Positions 1 to 6,847 of a stretch of DNA of 13,180 nt are shown piece after piece. Position numbers and translations under genes: made by a program. The notes below the pieces were generated by a model. The model worked only from the letters and a program-made list of their open reading frames with translations. It searched no databases and was not told the origin of the DNA. This DNA is from Clostridiaceae bacterium (GTDB taxonomy: Bacteria > Bacillota > Clostridia > Oscillospirales > Acutalibacteraceae). The stretch spans positions 1-13,180 of the forward strand of contig CAJGDQ010000018.1 in assembly GCA_904502215.1 (NCBI GenBank), given 5' to 3'. Numbering within the stretch: the stretch's first letter is position 1; each line of letters starts with the position of its first letter.

Positions 1-62
1 ATAAGCTTTGTTCGGCCTTAAATTGCAAAATAGAAGATATAATTGAATATATAGAAGAATAA
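1..62 (+). CDS. C-terminal end of a small XRE/YozG-like HTH regulator (partial)
   Basis: Only the last 19 codons are in the window, read in frame 3 and ending in TAA at 60-62. The visible residues include LCSALNCKIEDIIEYIE. This closely resembles the end of small Cro/CI-type regulators of the YozG/HTH_26 kind, which typically finish with a 'CKALNCQ.GDI.EY' pattern just after the last HTH helix. The likely role is sequence-specific DNA binding in the cytoplasm. The start and HTH core lie upstream and cannot be checked. It converges on trhA, and the shared hairpin begins at its stop codon. The assignment comes from family pattern memory on a short piece, so it is moderately confident. Confidence 0.6.
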   Translation, partial: KLCSALNCKIEDIIEYIEE

Positions 63-90
63 AAAGAGGTGAGTTGAACTCACCTCTTTT
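62..90. terminator. Bidirectional intrinsic terminator between converging genes
   Basis: Arms at 62-75 (AAAAGAGGTGAGTT) and 77-90 are perfect reverse complements of 14 bases around one central base, so the real loop is a few bases wider. The outer A/T pairs supply a U-run in both directions. It sits immediately after the plus-strand stop at 62 and 2 bases beyond the minus-strand trhA stop, so it can serve both genes. Confidence 0.85.
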
Positions 91-92
91 CA

Positions 93-773
93 TTATATTA
101 AAACATAAAAATAAATTGCGAAGAATTGGAGTGCAGAGCCTAAAACCACGAAAATATGGAAAATAGAGTGCATATACCGAACGGTTTTCTTGCCTGCAAT
201 TCCGTAAAGCACGGCGCCTATCGTATAGGCAATTCCTCCCGCAAGCAGCCACCAAAAGCCTTTTGTTCCGATAGTATCTATTGCGGTTTTGCCCGTAAGG
301 ATTATGCACCAGCCTTGCGCCAGATAGCATATAATTGAGAAAACATTATATTTTTTAAGGTCAATAGCATTAAGGGTGATGCCTAAAGCCGATACACCCC
401 ACACAACCCCGAAAACACCCCAACCTAAAAAGGCGTTATGTTCTCTAAGGGAAACCAAGGCTATTGGGGTATATGTTCCTGAAATTAAAAGGAAAACGGA
501 ACAATGGTCGATAATTTGCATAACCTTTTTTGCGGTTTCGGGAATAAGCCCGTGATAAACGCTTGAAATGGTATAGAGAATAACCATTGAAAAGCCATAA
601 ATAAAGGAGCTTACAATCTGATAAGCATCGCCGTTCAAAAAGGATTTTACGATACAAAGAGCGCAAACCGCAAGGCCTACTGCGCCCCCTGTTATATGGG
701 AAACCATATTAAAAATTTCTTCTCCCCTTGTGTAATCGGGGAGTTTTCTGTCGATAAGTTTTGTGCGCTTCAT
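93..773 (-). CDS. trhA: Hemolysin III / TrhA (PAQR family) membrane protein
   Basis: This 226-residue integral membrane protein belongs to the hemolysin III/PAQR superfamily, with about seven hydrophobic segments between residues 25 and 226. The family hallmarks are present: E18-E19..N22...H26 near the N-terminus, SxxYH ending at H74, the D89-containing IIDH followed by SGTYTP (98-103), and H202..H206 in the last segment. In the family H74, H202 and H206 form a metal site. Bacterial members are linked to membrane fluidity homeostasis; despite the name, toxin activity is not implied. The start is supported by an AGAGG sequence (minus strand, 780-784) six bases before ATG. It is a single-gene unit ending at the 62-90 terminator, with its own promoter in the DnaA-box-rich spacer. 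Confidence 0.92.
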   Translation of the reverse strand: MKRTKLIDRKLPDYTRGEEIFNMVSHITGGAVGLAVCALCIVKSFLNGDAYQIVSSFIYGFSMVILYTISSVYHGLIPETAKKVMQIIDHCSVFLLISGTYTPIALVSLREHNAFLGWGVFGVVWGVSALGITLNAIDLKKYNVFSIICYLAQGWCIILTGKTAIDTIGTKGFWWLLAGGIAYTIGAVLYGIAGKKTVRYMHSIFHIFVVLGSALQFFAIYFYVLI

Positions 774-820
774 AATGAACCTCTAAATCGAATAAAAACA
801 TATGGAAAAACGGATAAAAA

Positions 821-1005
821 TATGGATAAAAAACTATAAAACTCACTGTCGAAAAATGTCAAAATAATTTACATAATTCGTTGGACAAAATTATTATGAA
901 ACCCGATTTATCCAACTTATCCACAGGCTTACCCACCATAAAAGGCCGATAAAATCGTGTTTTTAGTTGGACAAACCCTAAAAATGTGGATAACTATGTG
1001 GATAA
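821..1005. promoter_or_regulatory. DnaA-box cluster in the trhA-apgM spacer
   Basis: Three perfect 9-bp DnaA boxes are present: TTATCCACA at 917-925 (plus) and TGTGGATAA at 985-993 and 997-1005 (minus orientation, 12 bp apart). Degenerate copies lie at 821-829 (TATGGATAA), 908-916 (TTATCCAAC, directly abutting the perfect box at 917) and 929-937 (TTACCCACC). The stretch is A+T rich and non-coding. Such clusters occur at oriC, and in Bacillus also as DnaA-binding clusters elsewhere that limit initiation or regulate nearby genes. No dnaA, dnaN or rpmH is visible in the window, so oriC is possible but unproven. Confidence 0.7.
833..862 (-). promoter_or_regulatory. Predicted sigma-A promoter of trhA
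   Basis: On the minus strand a perfect -35 TTGACA (862-857) is followed after 18 bases by TATAGT (838-833). Transcription would begin near 826, giving a leader of about 50 nt before ATG at 773. A degenerate DnaA box (TATGGATAA, 821-829) overlaps the expected start. Confidence 0.6.
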
Positions 1006-1041
1006 AGTGGAAAACTTTTATGGTTATCAAGGTTTACATAA

Positions 1042-2256
1042 CTACATTTTTTCGAGGAGTTTTTCCATTATGTCGGGCCCGTGTTCAACGAAAATTCCGC
1101 TAGCCTTAGCCGAGGTCTCGCAAAACCGCTTGGCGCCTGACTTTTTAACCCTGCTATCAAACAAAAGATAGGGAACAGGCTCGCTTGAATGGGTCATAGT
1201 TTCGAGGGGAGTTGGGTGGTCGGGCATAATTAAAATTCTATAATCTTCGCCCGAAGTTTTGAAATATTCAAGCATAAGCTTTAAGGCTTTTTCGTCAATC
1301 ATTTCTATTGCCTTAATCTTATTTTGGGCTTCGCCTCTGTGTCCGCACTCATCGGGGGCCTCAAAATGAAGGTAAACCAAATCAGCGCCATTTTTAAAGG
1401 CTTCAATTCCGGCGGTTGCCTTGCCCTCAAAATTGGTATCAAGGTAGCCCGTTGCTCCCTCAACCTCGGGTGTTTGCATATTGGCGCAAATGCCGATGCC
1501 CTTAAGCAAATCAACAGCGCTGACAACGGCGGCCTCAACCCCGTTTTTCTCTTTAAAGTCTTGAAGGGCAGGCTTTCTTCCCTCGCCCCAAAGCCAAATG
1601 GAGTTAGCTTCGTTTTCACCCTTGGCTCTTCTTTTCAGGTTAACAGGGTGGTCCTTAAGTATGTTATAGCTCTTTTTCATAAGAGAAATGAGCTCTTTTG
1701 CATTTTCATTATCGCTAAGATACGGGCCTATAACCTTTCCGCTTATATCGTGAGGCGGGGTCATTGTGCCAAGCTCGGTTGTTCCGTTATCAACAACCAG
1801 GCAATGTCTATAGCTAACGCCGCTATAAAACTTATATATATCGTTGCCAAGCTCTTTTTCTATGGTTGCGATAATTTCTCTTGCTTCTTCGGTTGAAATA
1901 TCGCCCGAGCAATAATCAACCATAGTTTTATCTTCATAATTTTCCTCGTTTGAAAGGGTAACTATATTACAGCGAAGAGCAACATCGCTCTCCTTTAGTT
2001 CAACGCCGATAGATGCGGCCTCTAAGGGAGAACGGCCTGTATAGCAAACCAAGGGGTCATAACCCATAACCGAAAGGTTGGCAACATCGCTTCCGGGTTT
2101 AAGCCCCTTTGCTACGGTTTTACACATTCCTATTTCTGAAACCTCGGCTAAAGAATCCATAAAAGGCTTATGCGCTAACTCCATAGGGGTTTTACCCTCA
2201 AAAATCTCGTTTGGAGTATCAGCCATACCATCGCATAACAATACAAGATATTTCAT
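1042..2256 (-). CDS. apgM: 2,3-bisphosphoglycerate-independent phosphoglycerate mutase, ApgM type
   Basis: This 404-residue cytoplasmic enzyme interconverts 3- and 2-phosphoglycerate in glycolysis and gluconeogenesis. It belongs to the archaeal-type (ApgM) branch of the alkaline phosphatase superfamily. Near the N-terminus LLCDGMAD supplies metal ligand D9, and the GSDVANLS motif (55-62) holds the serine that is phosphorylated in this family (S56). C-terminal metal ligands are visible in APDECGH (D302, H306), MPDHPTP (D346, H347) and H356. Another conserved block, WLWGEGRKP, spans 221-229. Length is normal for the family (about 400). The start ATG follows a weak GAGAG-type site. It has a good promoter of its own, and no clear terminator lies beyond the TAG stop. 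Confidence 0.96.
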   Translation of the reverse strand: MKYLVLLCDGMADTPNEIFEGKTPMELAHKPFMDSLAEVSEIGMCKTVAKGLKPGSDVANLSVMGYDPLVCYTGRSPLEAASIGVELKESDVALRCNIVTLSNEENYEDKTMVDYCSGDISTEEAREIIATIEKELGNDIYKFYSGVSYRHCLVVDNGTTELGTMTPPHDISGKVIGPYLSDNENAKELISLMKKSYNILKDHPVNLKRRAKGENEANSIWLWGEGRKPALQDFKEKNGVEAAVVSAVDLLKGIGICANMQTPEVEGATGYLDTNFEGKATAGIEAFKNGADLVYLHFEAPDECGHRGEAQNKIKAIEMIDEKALKLMLEYFKTSGEDYRILIMPDHPTPLETMTHSSEPVPYLLFDSRVKKSGAKRFCETSAKASGIFVEHGPDIMEKLLEKM

Positions 2257-2291
2257 ATAAAAATCTCTCTTTCTATAAATTTCACAAAATA

Positions 2292-2320
2292 ATTATACAA
2301 GCATTTTTCATATCTTTCAA
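2292..2320 (-). promoter_or_regulatory. Predicted sigma-A promoter of apgM
   Basis: On the minus strand TTGAAA (2320-2315) and a perfect TATAAT (2297-2292) are separated by exactly 17 bases. Transcription would start near 2285, leaving a leader of about 30 nt. The -35 box is embedded in the CAAGCA repeat system described at 2298-2346. Confidence 0.75.
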
Positions 2321-2346
2321 GCAATTTTTCACTCTACTGCTTGAAA
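2298..2346. repeat. Three CAAGCA motifs at exact 20-bp spacing, possible operator
   Basis: CAAGCA occurs at 2298-2303 and 2318-2323 within a longer direct repeat (CAAGCATTTTTCA against CAAGCAATTTTTCA). The reverse complement TGCTTG is at 2338-2343. The second and third copies extend to a perfect 9-bp inverted repeat, TTTCAAGCA (2315-2323) and TGCTTGAAA (2338-2346). Starts lie 20 bp apart, about two helical turns, and the array covers the -35 and spacer of the apgM promoter. It may be a regulator-binding array; no binder is known. Confidence 0.5.
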
Positions 2347-2373
2347 AACATATATTATATAGAGGTGTTTTTT

Positions 2374-2856
2374 ATGGACAAAAAGTTGATAGAGCAATAT
2401 AAAGCCGAAATGCTTAGAATGTATACTTCTTCCGAGAAATCAGTTCCTGCTATGGCGCAAGAGGAAAACAACACAAACGGCGGACTTGTTGGAATTGTAA
2501 CCGCACTTAGAAGTCTTTACCCTGTGCCAAAAGCGAGGGTTACGGTTTTTGAGGGAAGTATGGATAATATGAAGACAATTGCAACCGATGAGACCGATGA
2601 AAGCGGAAGAACAAGGCTTTTTGTTTTGCCGGCACCCGATAGAGTCGAATCCCAAAGTCCTAGCGATAACAAGGTTCCCTATGCTAACTATAATATGTTG
2701 GTTGAGGCCGAGGGGTATGTAAGCAATATTCATCTGAATATTCCTGTTTTTAGTGGGGTTACCTCGCTTCAAAGGTCTAATATGCTACTCTTAGAAACCG
2801 CAGGAGAGGATAAATCTCCTCAAATTTTCGATGAAGCCGAAAAATATGATTTATAA
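2374..2856 (+). CDS. Small protein with a carboxypeptidase-regulatory-like beta-sandwich domain
   Basis: This is a 160-residue protein of unknown specific function. After a charged, probably unstructured N-terminus (1-35), residues 37-140 follow the pattern of carboxypeptidase-regulatory-like/transthyretin-like domains: GLVGIVTA, 'P.A.VTVFEG', 'TDESGRT', then 'VEAEGYVS' and a final strand 'NMLLLE'. No signal peptide or membrane segment is visible. I chose ATG at 2374 over an upstream in-frame TTG at 2341 because AGAGGTG (2361-2367) is ideally placed for it. It is 12 bases upstream of the SpoIID-like gene, whose ribosome binding site overlaps this stop codon, so the two are almost certainly co-transcribed. 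It may be a partner or scaffold of that wall-binding protein; this is inference. Confidence 0.75.
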   Translation: MDKKLIEQYKAEMLRMYTSSEKSVPAMAQEENNTNGGLVGIVTALRSLYPVPKARVTVFEGSMDNMKTIATDETDESGRTRLFVLPAPDRVESQSPSDNKVPYANYNMLVEAEGYVSNIHLNIPVFSGVTSLQRSNMLLLETAGEDKSPQIFDEAEKYDL

Positions 2857-2868
2857 AGGAGTGATAAT

Positions 2869-4233
2869 ATGACCGAAACATTACTTCCTGTAATCCCCGA
2901 AAGCATAACCGTTCATTTGGGAGCGCCCGATTCTAATGCCGAGAATATAACTGTTCCGTTTGTTGATTATGTTAAAAATGTAGCATCCAGTGAGATTTAT
3001 CCAACCTGGCCTGAAGAGGCGTTAAGGGCTAATATTTACGCAATAATCACTTACGCTCTAAATAGAATTTATACCGAATGGTATCCTTCCCGTGGTTATA
3101 ATTTTGACATAACAAATACAACAAGCTTGGACCAAGCCTATGTTAAGGATAGGGAGATTTATGAAAATATAGGATACATAGTTGATGATATTTTTAATGA
3201 TTATGTTGTGCGTCAAGGCTCGGTGCAACCCCTTTTTACCGCCTTTTGCAACGGAACAACCTCGCAGTGTGAGGGCCTTTCCCAATGGGGCACAGTTAAC
3301 CTTGCAAATCAGGGATTCACTCCCTTTAGAATACTTCAAAATTATTACGGCGAGGATATAGGCATTGTTGAAAACGCCCCTGTCGCTGAGGTTGATGAAT
3401 CCTATCCCGGCGTTCCTTTGAGGGTTGGAGATGCGGGGAATAATGTCAGGATTATACAGGTGCAGCTAAATAGAATAGCAAGAAATTATCCTGCAATACC
3501 GATAATAGAAGAAACAAACGGAATTTTCGGTGTTGATACCGAAAACGCCGTTAGAAAGTTTCAGGAAATATTTTCTTTGAGGCAAACGGGAGAGGTTGAT
3601 AAGGCAACTTGGTATCAGATTAAGAGGTATTATACCGGGGTTAAAGGGCTTTCGGAATTGGCGGCCGAGGGGGTAACCCTTGAAGAAGTTTCGGTGCCCT
3701 TTGCTAATCAAGTGGCTGAGGGTGATAGCGGAATCCCTGTCAGAACGGTGCAGTATTATCTTAGCATAATTGCCTATTTTAACGGAAATTTAGAGCCGGT
3801 TCCCTTAAACGGAACATTCGATTCGGGGACCGTTGCGGCGGTCAAGAGATTTCAGGAGTTTTATGGCCTTGAGCCAACAGGAATTGTTGATACCCAAACC
3901 TGGAACACCATAAGCCGAATTTATAGGGAAACGGTTGAAGCTCTCCCTCAGGGTTATCAGGGGCAAAACGCCAAGCTATACCCGGGATTTTTCTTGAGTG
4001 AGGGCATGAGAAATGAAAGTGTTACCGACCTTCAAACCTATCTTAATGCTATAAGGCGAAATCTTCCTGAGATACCCGAGCTATCGGTTACAGGCTATTT
4101 CGGCGAGCAAACCGAGGCGGCGGTCCAAAGCTTTCAACGTCTTTTCGGATTAGAGCCAACGGGAGCGGTAGGGCCTGTTACCTGGTCCTTTATTGCAAGA
4201 GAATATGATGCCATAATAGATGAGCAAATATAA
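2869..4233 (+). CDS. SpoIID/LytB-like protein with three peptidoglycan-binding repeats
   Basis: This 454-residue protein starts with a SpoIID/LytB-like domain (about 25-165). The block 'YVKNVASSEIYP.W.EEALRANIYAIITYA' matches the family core, with E42 at the place of the catalytic glutamate of SpoIID lytic transglycosylases. C127 and C134 lie in the loop where some family members bind zinc, and 'LSQWGTVNLANQGF..ILQNYY' is the family's end block. Three PG_binding_1 repeats follow at about 180-254, 277-352 and 371-446, each with a 'G.FG..T..AV..FQ...GL..TG.VD..TW' pattern. The likely role is binding and perhaps cleaving peptidoglycan, possibly in sporulation or spore cortex remodelling. No signal peptide or transmembrane anchor is seen. 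AAAGGAG (2855-2861) fixes the start. No terminator is evident downstream. Confidence 0.85.
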   Translation: MTETLLPVIPESITVHLGAPDSNAENITVPFVDYVKNVASSEIYPTWPEEALRANIYAIITYALNRIYTEWYPSRGYNFDITNTTSLDQAYVKDREIYENIGYIVDDIFNDYVVRQGSVQPLFTAFCNGTTSQCEGLSQWGTVNLANQGFTPFRILQNYYGEDIGIVENAPVAEVDESYPGVPLRVGDAGNNVRIIQVQLNRIARNYPAIPIIEETNGIFGVDTENAVRKFQEIFSLRQTGEVDKATWYQIKRYYTGVKGLSELAAEGVTLEEVSVPFANQVAEGDSGIPVRTVQYYLSIIAYFNGNLEPVPLNGTFDSGTVAAVKRFQEFYGLEPTGIVDTQTWNTISRIYRETVEALPQGYQGQNAKLYPGFFLSEGMRNESVTDLQTYLNAIRRNLPEIPELSVTGYFGEQTEAAVQSFQRLFGLEPTGAVGPVTWSFIAREYDAIIDEQI

Positions 4234-4318
4234 TTCATTATGTTCATTATTTCCTGTGAAATTGTATTAAATGCCGAAAAAAATCTAAATAATACTAAGA
4301 AAAAATGTTTTTATATGC

Positions 4319-4343
4319 AAATTGCACAAAAAACTTGCAATTT
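4319..4343. repeat. Inverted repeat upstream of the glgP promoter
   Basis: AAATTGCA (4319-4326) and TGCAATTT (4336-4343) are perfect 8-bp arms around a 9-base spacer. ACTTGCAA at 4333-4340 also recurs at 4359-4366, overlapping the -35 box. This is a plausible operator or activator site for the glgP operon, though no regulator gene lies beside it. Confidence 0.45.
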
Positions 4344-4360
4344 ATAGTTATAGATAACAC

Positions 4361-4389
4361 TTGCAAAACGGAATAGAATATTGTATTAT
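4361..4389 (+). promoter_or_regulatory. Predicted sigma-A promoter of the glgP-GH13 operon
   Basis: TTGCAA (4361-4366) and TATTAT (4384-4389) are separated by 17 bases. An overlapping TATAAT at 4387-4392 gives a less usual 20-base spacing. Transcription would begin near 4396, about 45 nt before the glgP start. The absence of a terminator after 4233 means read-through from the upstream pair is also possible. Confidence 0.55.
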
Positions 4390-4442
4390 AATAAGTAAAT
4401 AATAACAATATAATTTTATTGTGTAATATAGGAGATGTTTTA

Positions 4443-6845
4443 ATGGCTAAATATACTGCATCAAATCTCGCTGCTATGATTGAAAGAAAGCTTTCGCATA
4501 ACTTCGGAGTAACTCCCGAGCTTGCTTCGGATGAGCTTTTTTATAAGGCTGCGGTTTTAACCTTGCTTGAAATTATGAATGAGCGCAGGGCCCAGTTCAA
4601 AAAGGCAACTAATGAACAGGAAGCTAAAACGGTTTACTATATGAGTATGGAATTTCTTATGGGCCGTTCTCTCAAAAACAATCTTTATAATATGGATTTA
4701 ACCGAAACTATGAGCAAGGCTTTGGCTAAGTTCAAGGTTAAACTCGATAAGCTTTATGATTTCGAGCCTGATGCAGGTCTTGGAAACGGCGGTCTTGGCC
4801 GTCTTGCTGCCTGCTTCCTCGATTCTCTTTCCTCGGGCGGTTACCCTGCTATGGGCTATTGCATTAAGTATGAGCTTGGAATTTTCCGCCAAAAGCTGGT
4901 TGAAGGTTGGCAAACCGAGATGCCTGATTTTTGGCTCCCCGGCGGCGGAGTTTGGCTTGAGGCAAAGCCTGCAAGTGCTGTTGATGTTAATTTTGATGGC
5001 AAAATCAACGAATGGTGGGATGGAAATTACCATCACATTGAGCATACAGACTATCAAACTGTTCGTGCCGTTCCGTATGACCTTATGGTTGCAGGTAAGG
5101 ATGGCAAAACCGTTAATGCTTTAAGACTTTGGAGTGCTGAATGTCAGGATTTCGATATGTCGGCATTTAATCAGGGAGATTATGTCAGAGCTCTTGAGCA
5201 AAGAGCTATGACCGAAACCATCTCTAAGGTGCTTTATCCTGAGGATAATCATATGGAGGGTAAATCGCTCAGACTCCGTCAGCAATATTTTCTCGTTTCT
5301 GCTTCGGTTCAGGATATCCTCAAAAGGCATCTTGATAAGTATCACACTCTTGAAAATCTTCCTGAAAAGGTTGCTATTCATATAAATGATACCCATCCAA
5401 CCTTATGTATCCCCGAGCTAATGCGTTTCTTGCTCGATGAGTGCGGATATGGTTGGGATAGAGCTTGGGATTTGGTTAAGGGCACTGTGGCTTATACCAA
5501 CCATACCATTATGGCTGAGGCTCTTGAATGCTGGTCCGAAAGCCTTATCAAACAAAGGATACCTAGAATTTATCAAATTATTAAGGAAATAGACCGCCGT
5601 TATAGAGAAGAGGTTATCTATAAAACCGGAGATTACGCTCTTGCCGAAAGAACCGCAATTATTTCAAACGGCGTTGTTAGAATGGCTAACCTTTGCGTTG
5701 CAACCTGCCATACCGTTAATGGTGTTTCCAAGCTTCATAGCGATATTTTGGTTAAGGAGCTTTTCAAGGATTATGCTAAAATGACCCCCGAAAAGTTTAC
5801 TAACGTTACCAATGGTATCGCTCATAGAAGATGGTTATGCCAAGCAAACCCTGCTTTAACTCAGTATCTAACCGAGCTTATCGGCGATGGCTTTATCAAG
5901 GATGCAAGTGAGCTTGAAAAGCTTATGCAATATAAGGATGAAAAGTTAGTTCTTGAGAAGTTGGCTGAAATTAAGCGCTCTAATAAGATTAGATTTGCCG
6001 ATTTCGTTAAGGATAAGTATTCAGTAAACCTTAATCCCGATTCTATCTTTGATATGCAGGTTAAGAGGTTGCATGAATATAAGCGTCAGCACCTTAATGC
6101 CCTTAATATCATCAGCGAATATCTCTATTTAAAGGCAAACCCCAATGCAGATTTCACGCCTAAAACCTATATCTTCGGTGCAAAAGCTGCTGCAGGCTAT
6201 CTCTTCGCTAAAGAGATTATTCAGATGATTTATAAGCTTTCAACCGTTATAGATAACGACCCCGCAGTTAAAGGAAAGCTTAAAATATTCTTCCTTGAGG
6301 ATTATAAGGTTAGCCTTGCTGAGCTTATGATTCCTTCGGCCGATATAAGCGAGCAAATCTCCTTGGCATCAACCGAGGCCAGCGGAACAGGAAATATGAA
6401 GCTTATGATGAATGGCGCTGTAACCCTTGGCACCGAGGATGGCGCAAATGTTGAAATTCACAGTGCTGTTGGTGATGATAATATCATTATCTTCGGTATG
6501 CAAACCCCTGAGGTTTTGGCACTTCAGAAAACAGGATATTCGCCTATTCAGTATTATAATAATAATCCTGAGCTTAAAGAGGCGCTTGATTTTATAGGCA
6601 AGGGAATTGCAGGGCAGTCCTTCGATAATATTTATAATTCGCTTAAAAACAACGATAGATATATGGCACTTGCTGATTATGCCGATTATTGCAAGGCTCA
6701 GAAGAAAGCAACCGAGCTTTATAACAACAAGGAAGTTTGGAATAGAATGTCCTTGACTAATATTGCAAAATCGGGTATATTTGCAGCAGACCGTTCTATT
6801 GAAGACTATGCAAGGGATATATGGCACGTAAAGCCTGTTGAGTAA
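4443..6845 (+). CDS. glgP: Glycogen/maltodextrin phosphorylase
   Basis: This 800-residue cytoplasmic GT35 enzyme uses phosphate to release glucose 1-phosphate from the non-reducing ends of alpha-1,4-glucans. The signature block 'EASGTGNMKLMMNGAVTLGT' contains K653, which by family homology carries pyridoxal phosphate. Other hallmarks are YYMSMEFLMGR (65-75), AGLGNGGLGRLAACFLDSL (111-129), 'HINDTHPTL' and 'QVKRLHEYKRQ'. Length fits bacterial GlgP/MalP (about 800) with no long regulatory N-terminal extension. The start is ATG 4443 with AGGAG (4430-4434) eight bases before it; an in-frame TTG at 4419 has no such support. Its stop lies two bases before the GH13 start. Sequence alone does not separate a preference for glycogen from one for maltodextrin. 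Confidence 0.97.
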   Translation: MAKYTASNLAAMIERKLSHNFGVTPELASDELFYKAAVLTLLEIMNERRAQFKKATNEQEAKTVYYMSMEFLMGRSLKNNLYNMDLTETMSKALAKFKVKLDKLYDFEPDAGLGNGGLGRLAACFLDSLSSGGYPAMGYCIKYELGIFRQKLVEGWQTEMPDFWLPGGGVWLEAKPASAVDVNFDGKINEWWDGNYHHIEHTDYQTVRAVPYDLMVAGKDGKTVNALRLWSAECQDFDMSAFNQGDYVRALEQRAMTETISKVLYPEDNHMEGKSLRLRQQYFLVSASVQDILKRHLDKYHTLENLPEKVAIHINDTHPTLCIPELMRFLLDECGYGWDRAWDLVKGTVAYTNHTIMAEALECWSESLIKQRIPRIYQIIKEIDRRYREEVIYKTGDYALAERTAIISNGVVRMANLCVATCHTVNGVSKLHSDILVKELFKDYAKMTPEKFTNVTNGIAHRRWLCQANPALTQYLTELIGDGFIKDASELEKLMQYKDEKLVLEKLAEIKRSNKIRFADFVKDKYSVNLNPDSIFDMQVKRLHEYKRQHLNALNIISEYLYLKANPNADFTPKTYIFGAKAAAGYLFAKEIIQMIYKLSTVIDNDPAVKGKLKIFFLEDYKVSLAELMIPSADISEQISLASTEASGTGNMKLMMNGAVTLGTEDGANVEIHSAVGDDNIIIFGMQTPEVLALQKTGYSPIQYYNNNPELKEALDFIGKGIAGQSFDNIYNSLKNNDRYMALADYADYCKAQKKATELYNNKEVWNRMSLTNIAKSGIFAADRSIEDYARDIWHVKPVE

Positions 6846-6847
6846 AA

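Noticed and set aside
821..1005. Firm call of oriC
   Set aside because: Boxes are clear, but dnaA/dnaN are absent, no DnaA-trio or obvious unwinding element could be shown, and skew data are not available; kept as a DnaA-box cluster only.
1102..1115. AGCCTTAGCCGAGG shared exactly with 6901-6914
   Set aside because: A single shared 14-mer in 13 kb is close to chance expectation; at 1102 it is part of apgM coding sequence and has no matching second arm.
986..1171. 61-codon plus-strand open frame at the DnaA-box cluster
   Set aside because: It runs from the DnaA boxes into the antisense of the apgM end, with no ribosome binding site or protein pattern.
1324..1896. 190-codon plus-strand open frame
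   Set aside because: It lies entirely antisense to apgM, whose frame has unmistakable family motifs; no ribosome binding site and no recognisable protein pattern.
2349..2357. CATATATTA, resembling a sporulation sigma E/K -10 box
   Set aside because: It would start transcription inside the ribosome binding site of the 2374 gene, and no good -35 element is placed with it. The pattern is too loose to call.
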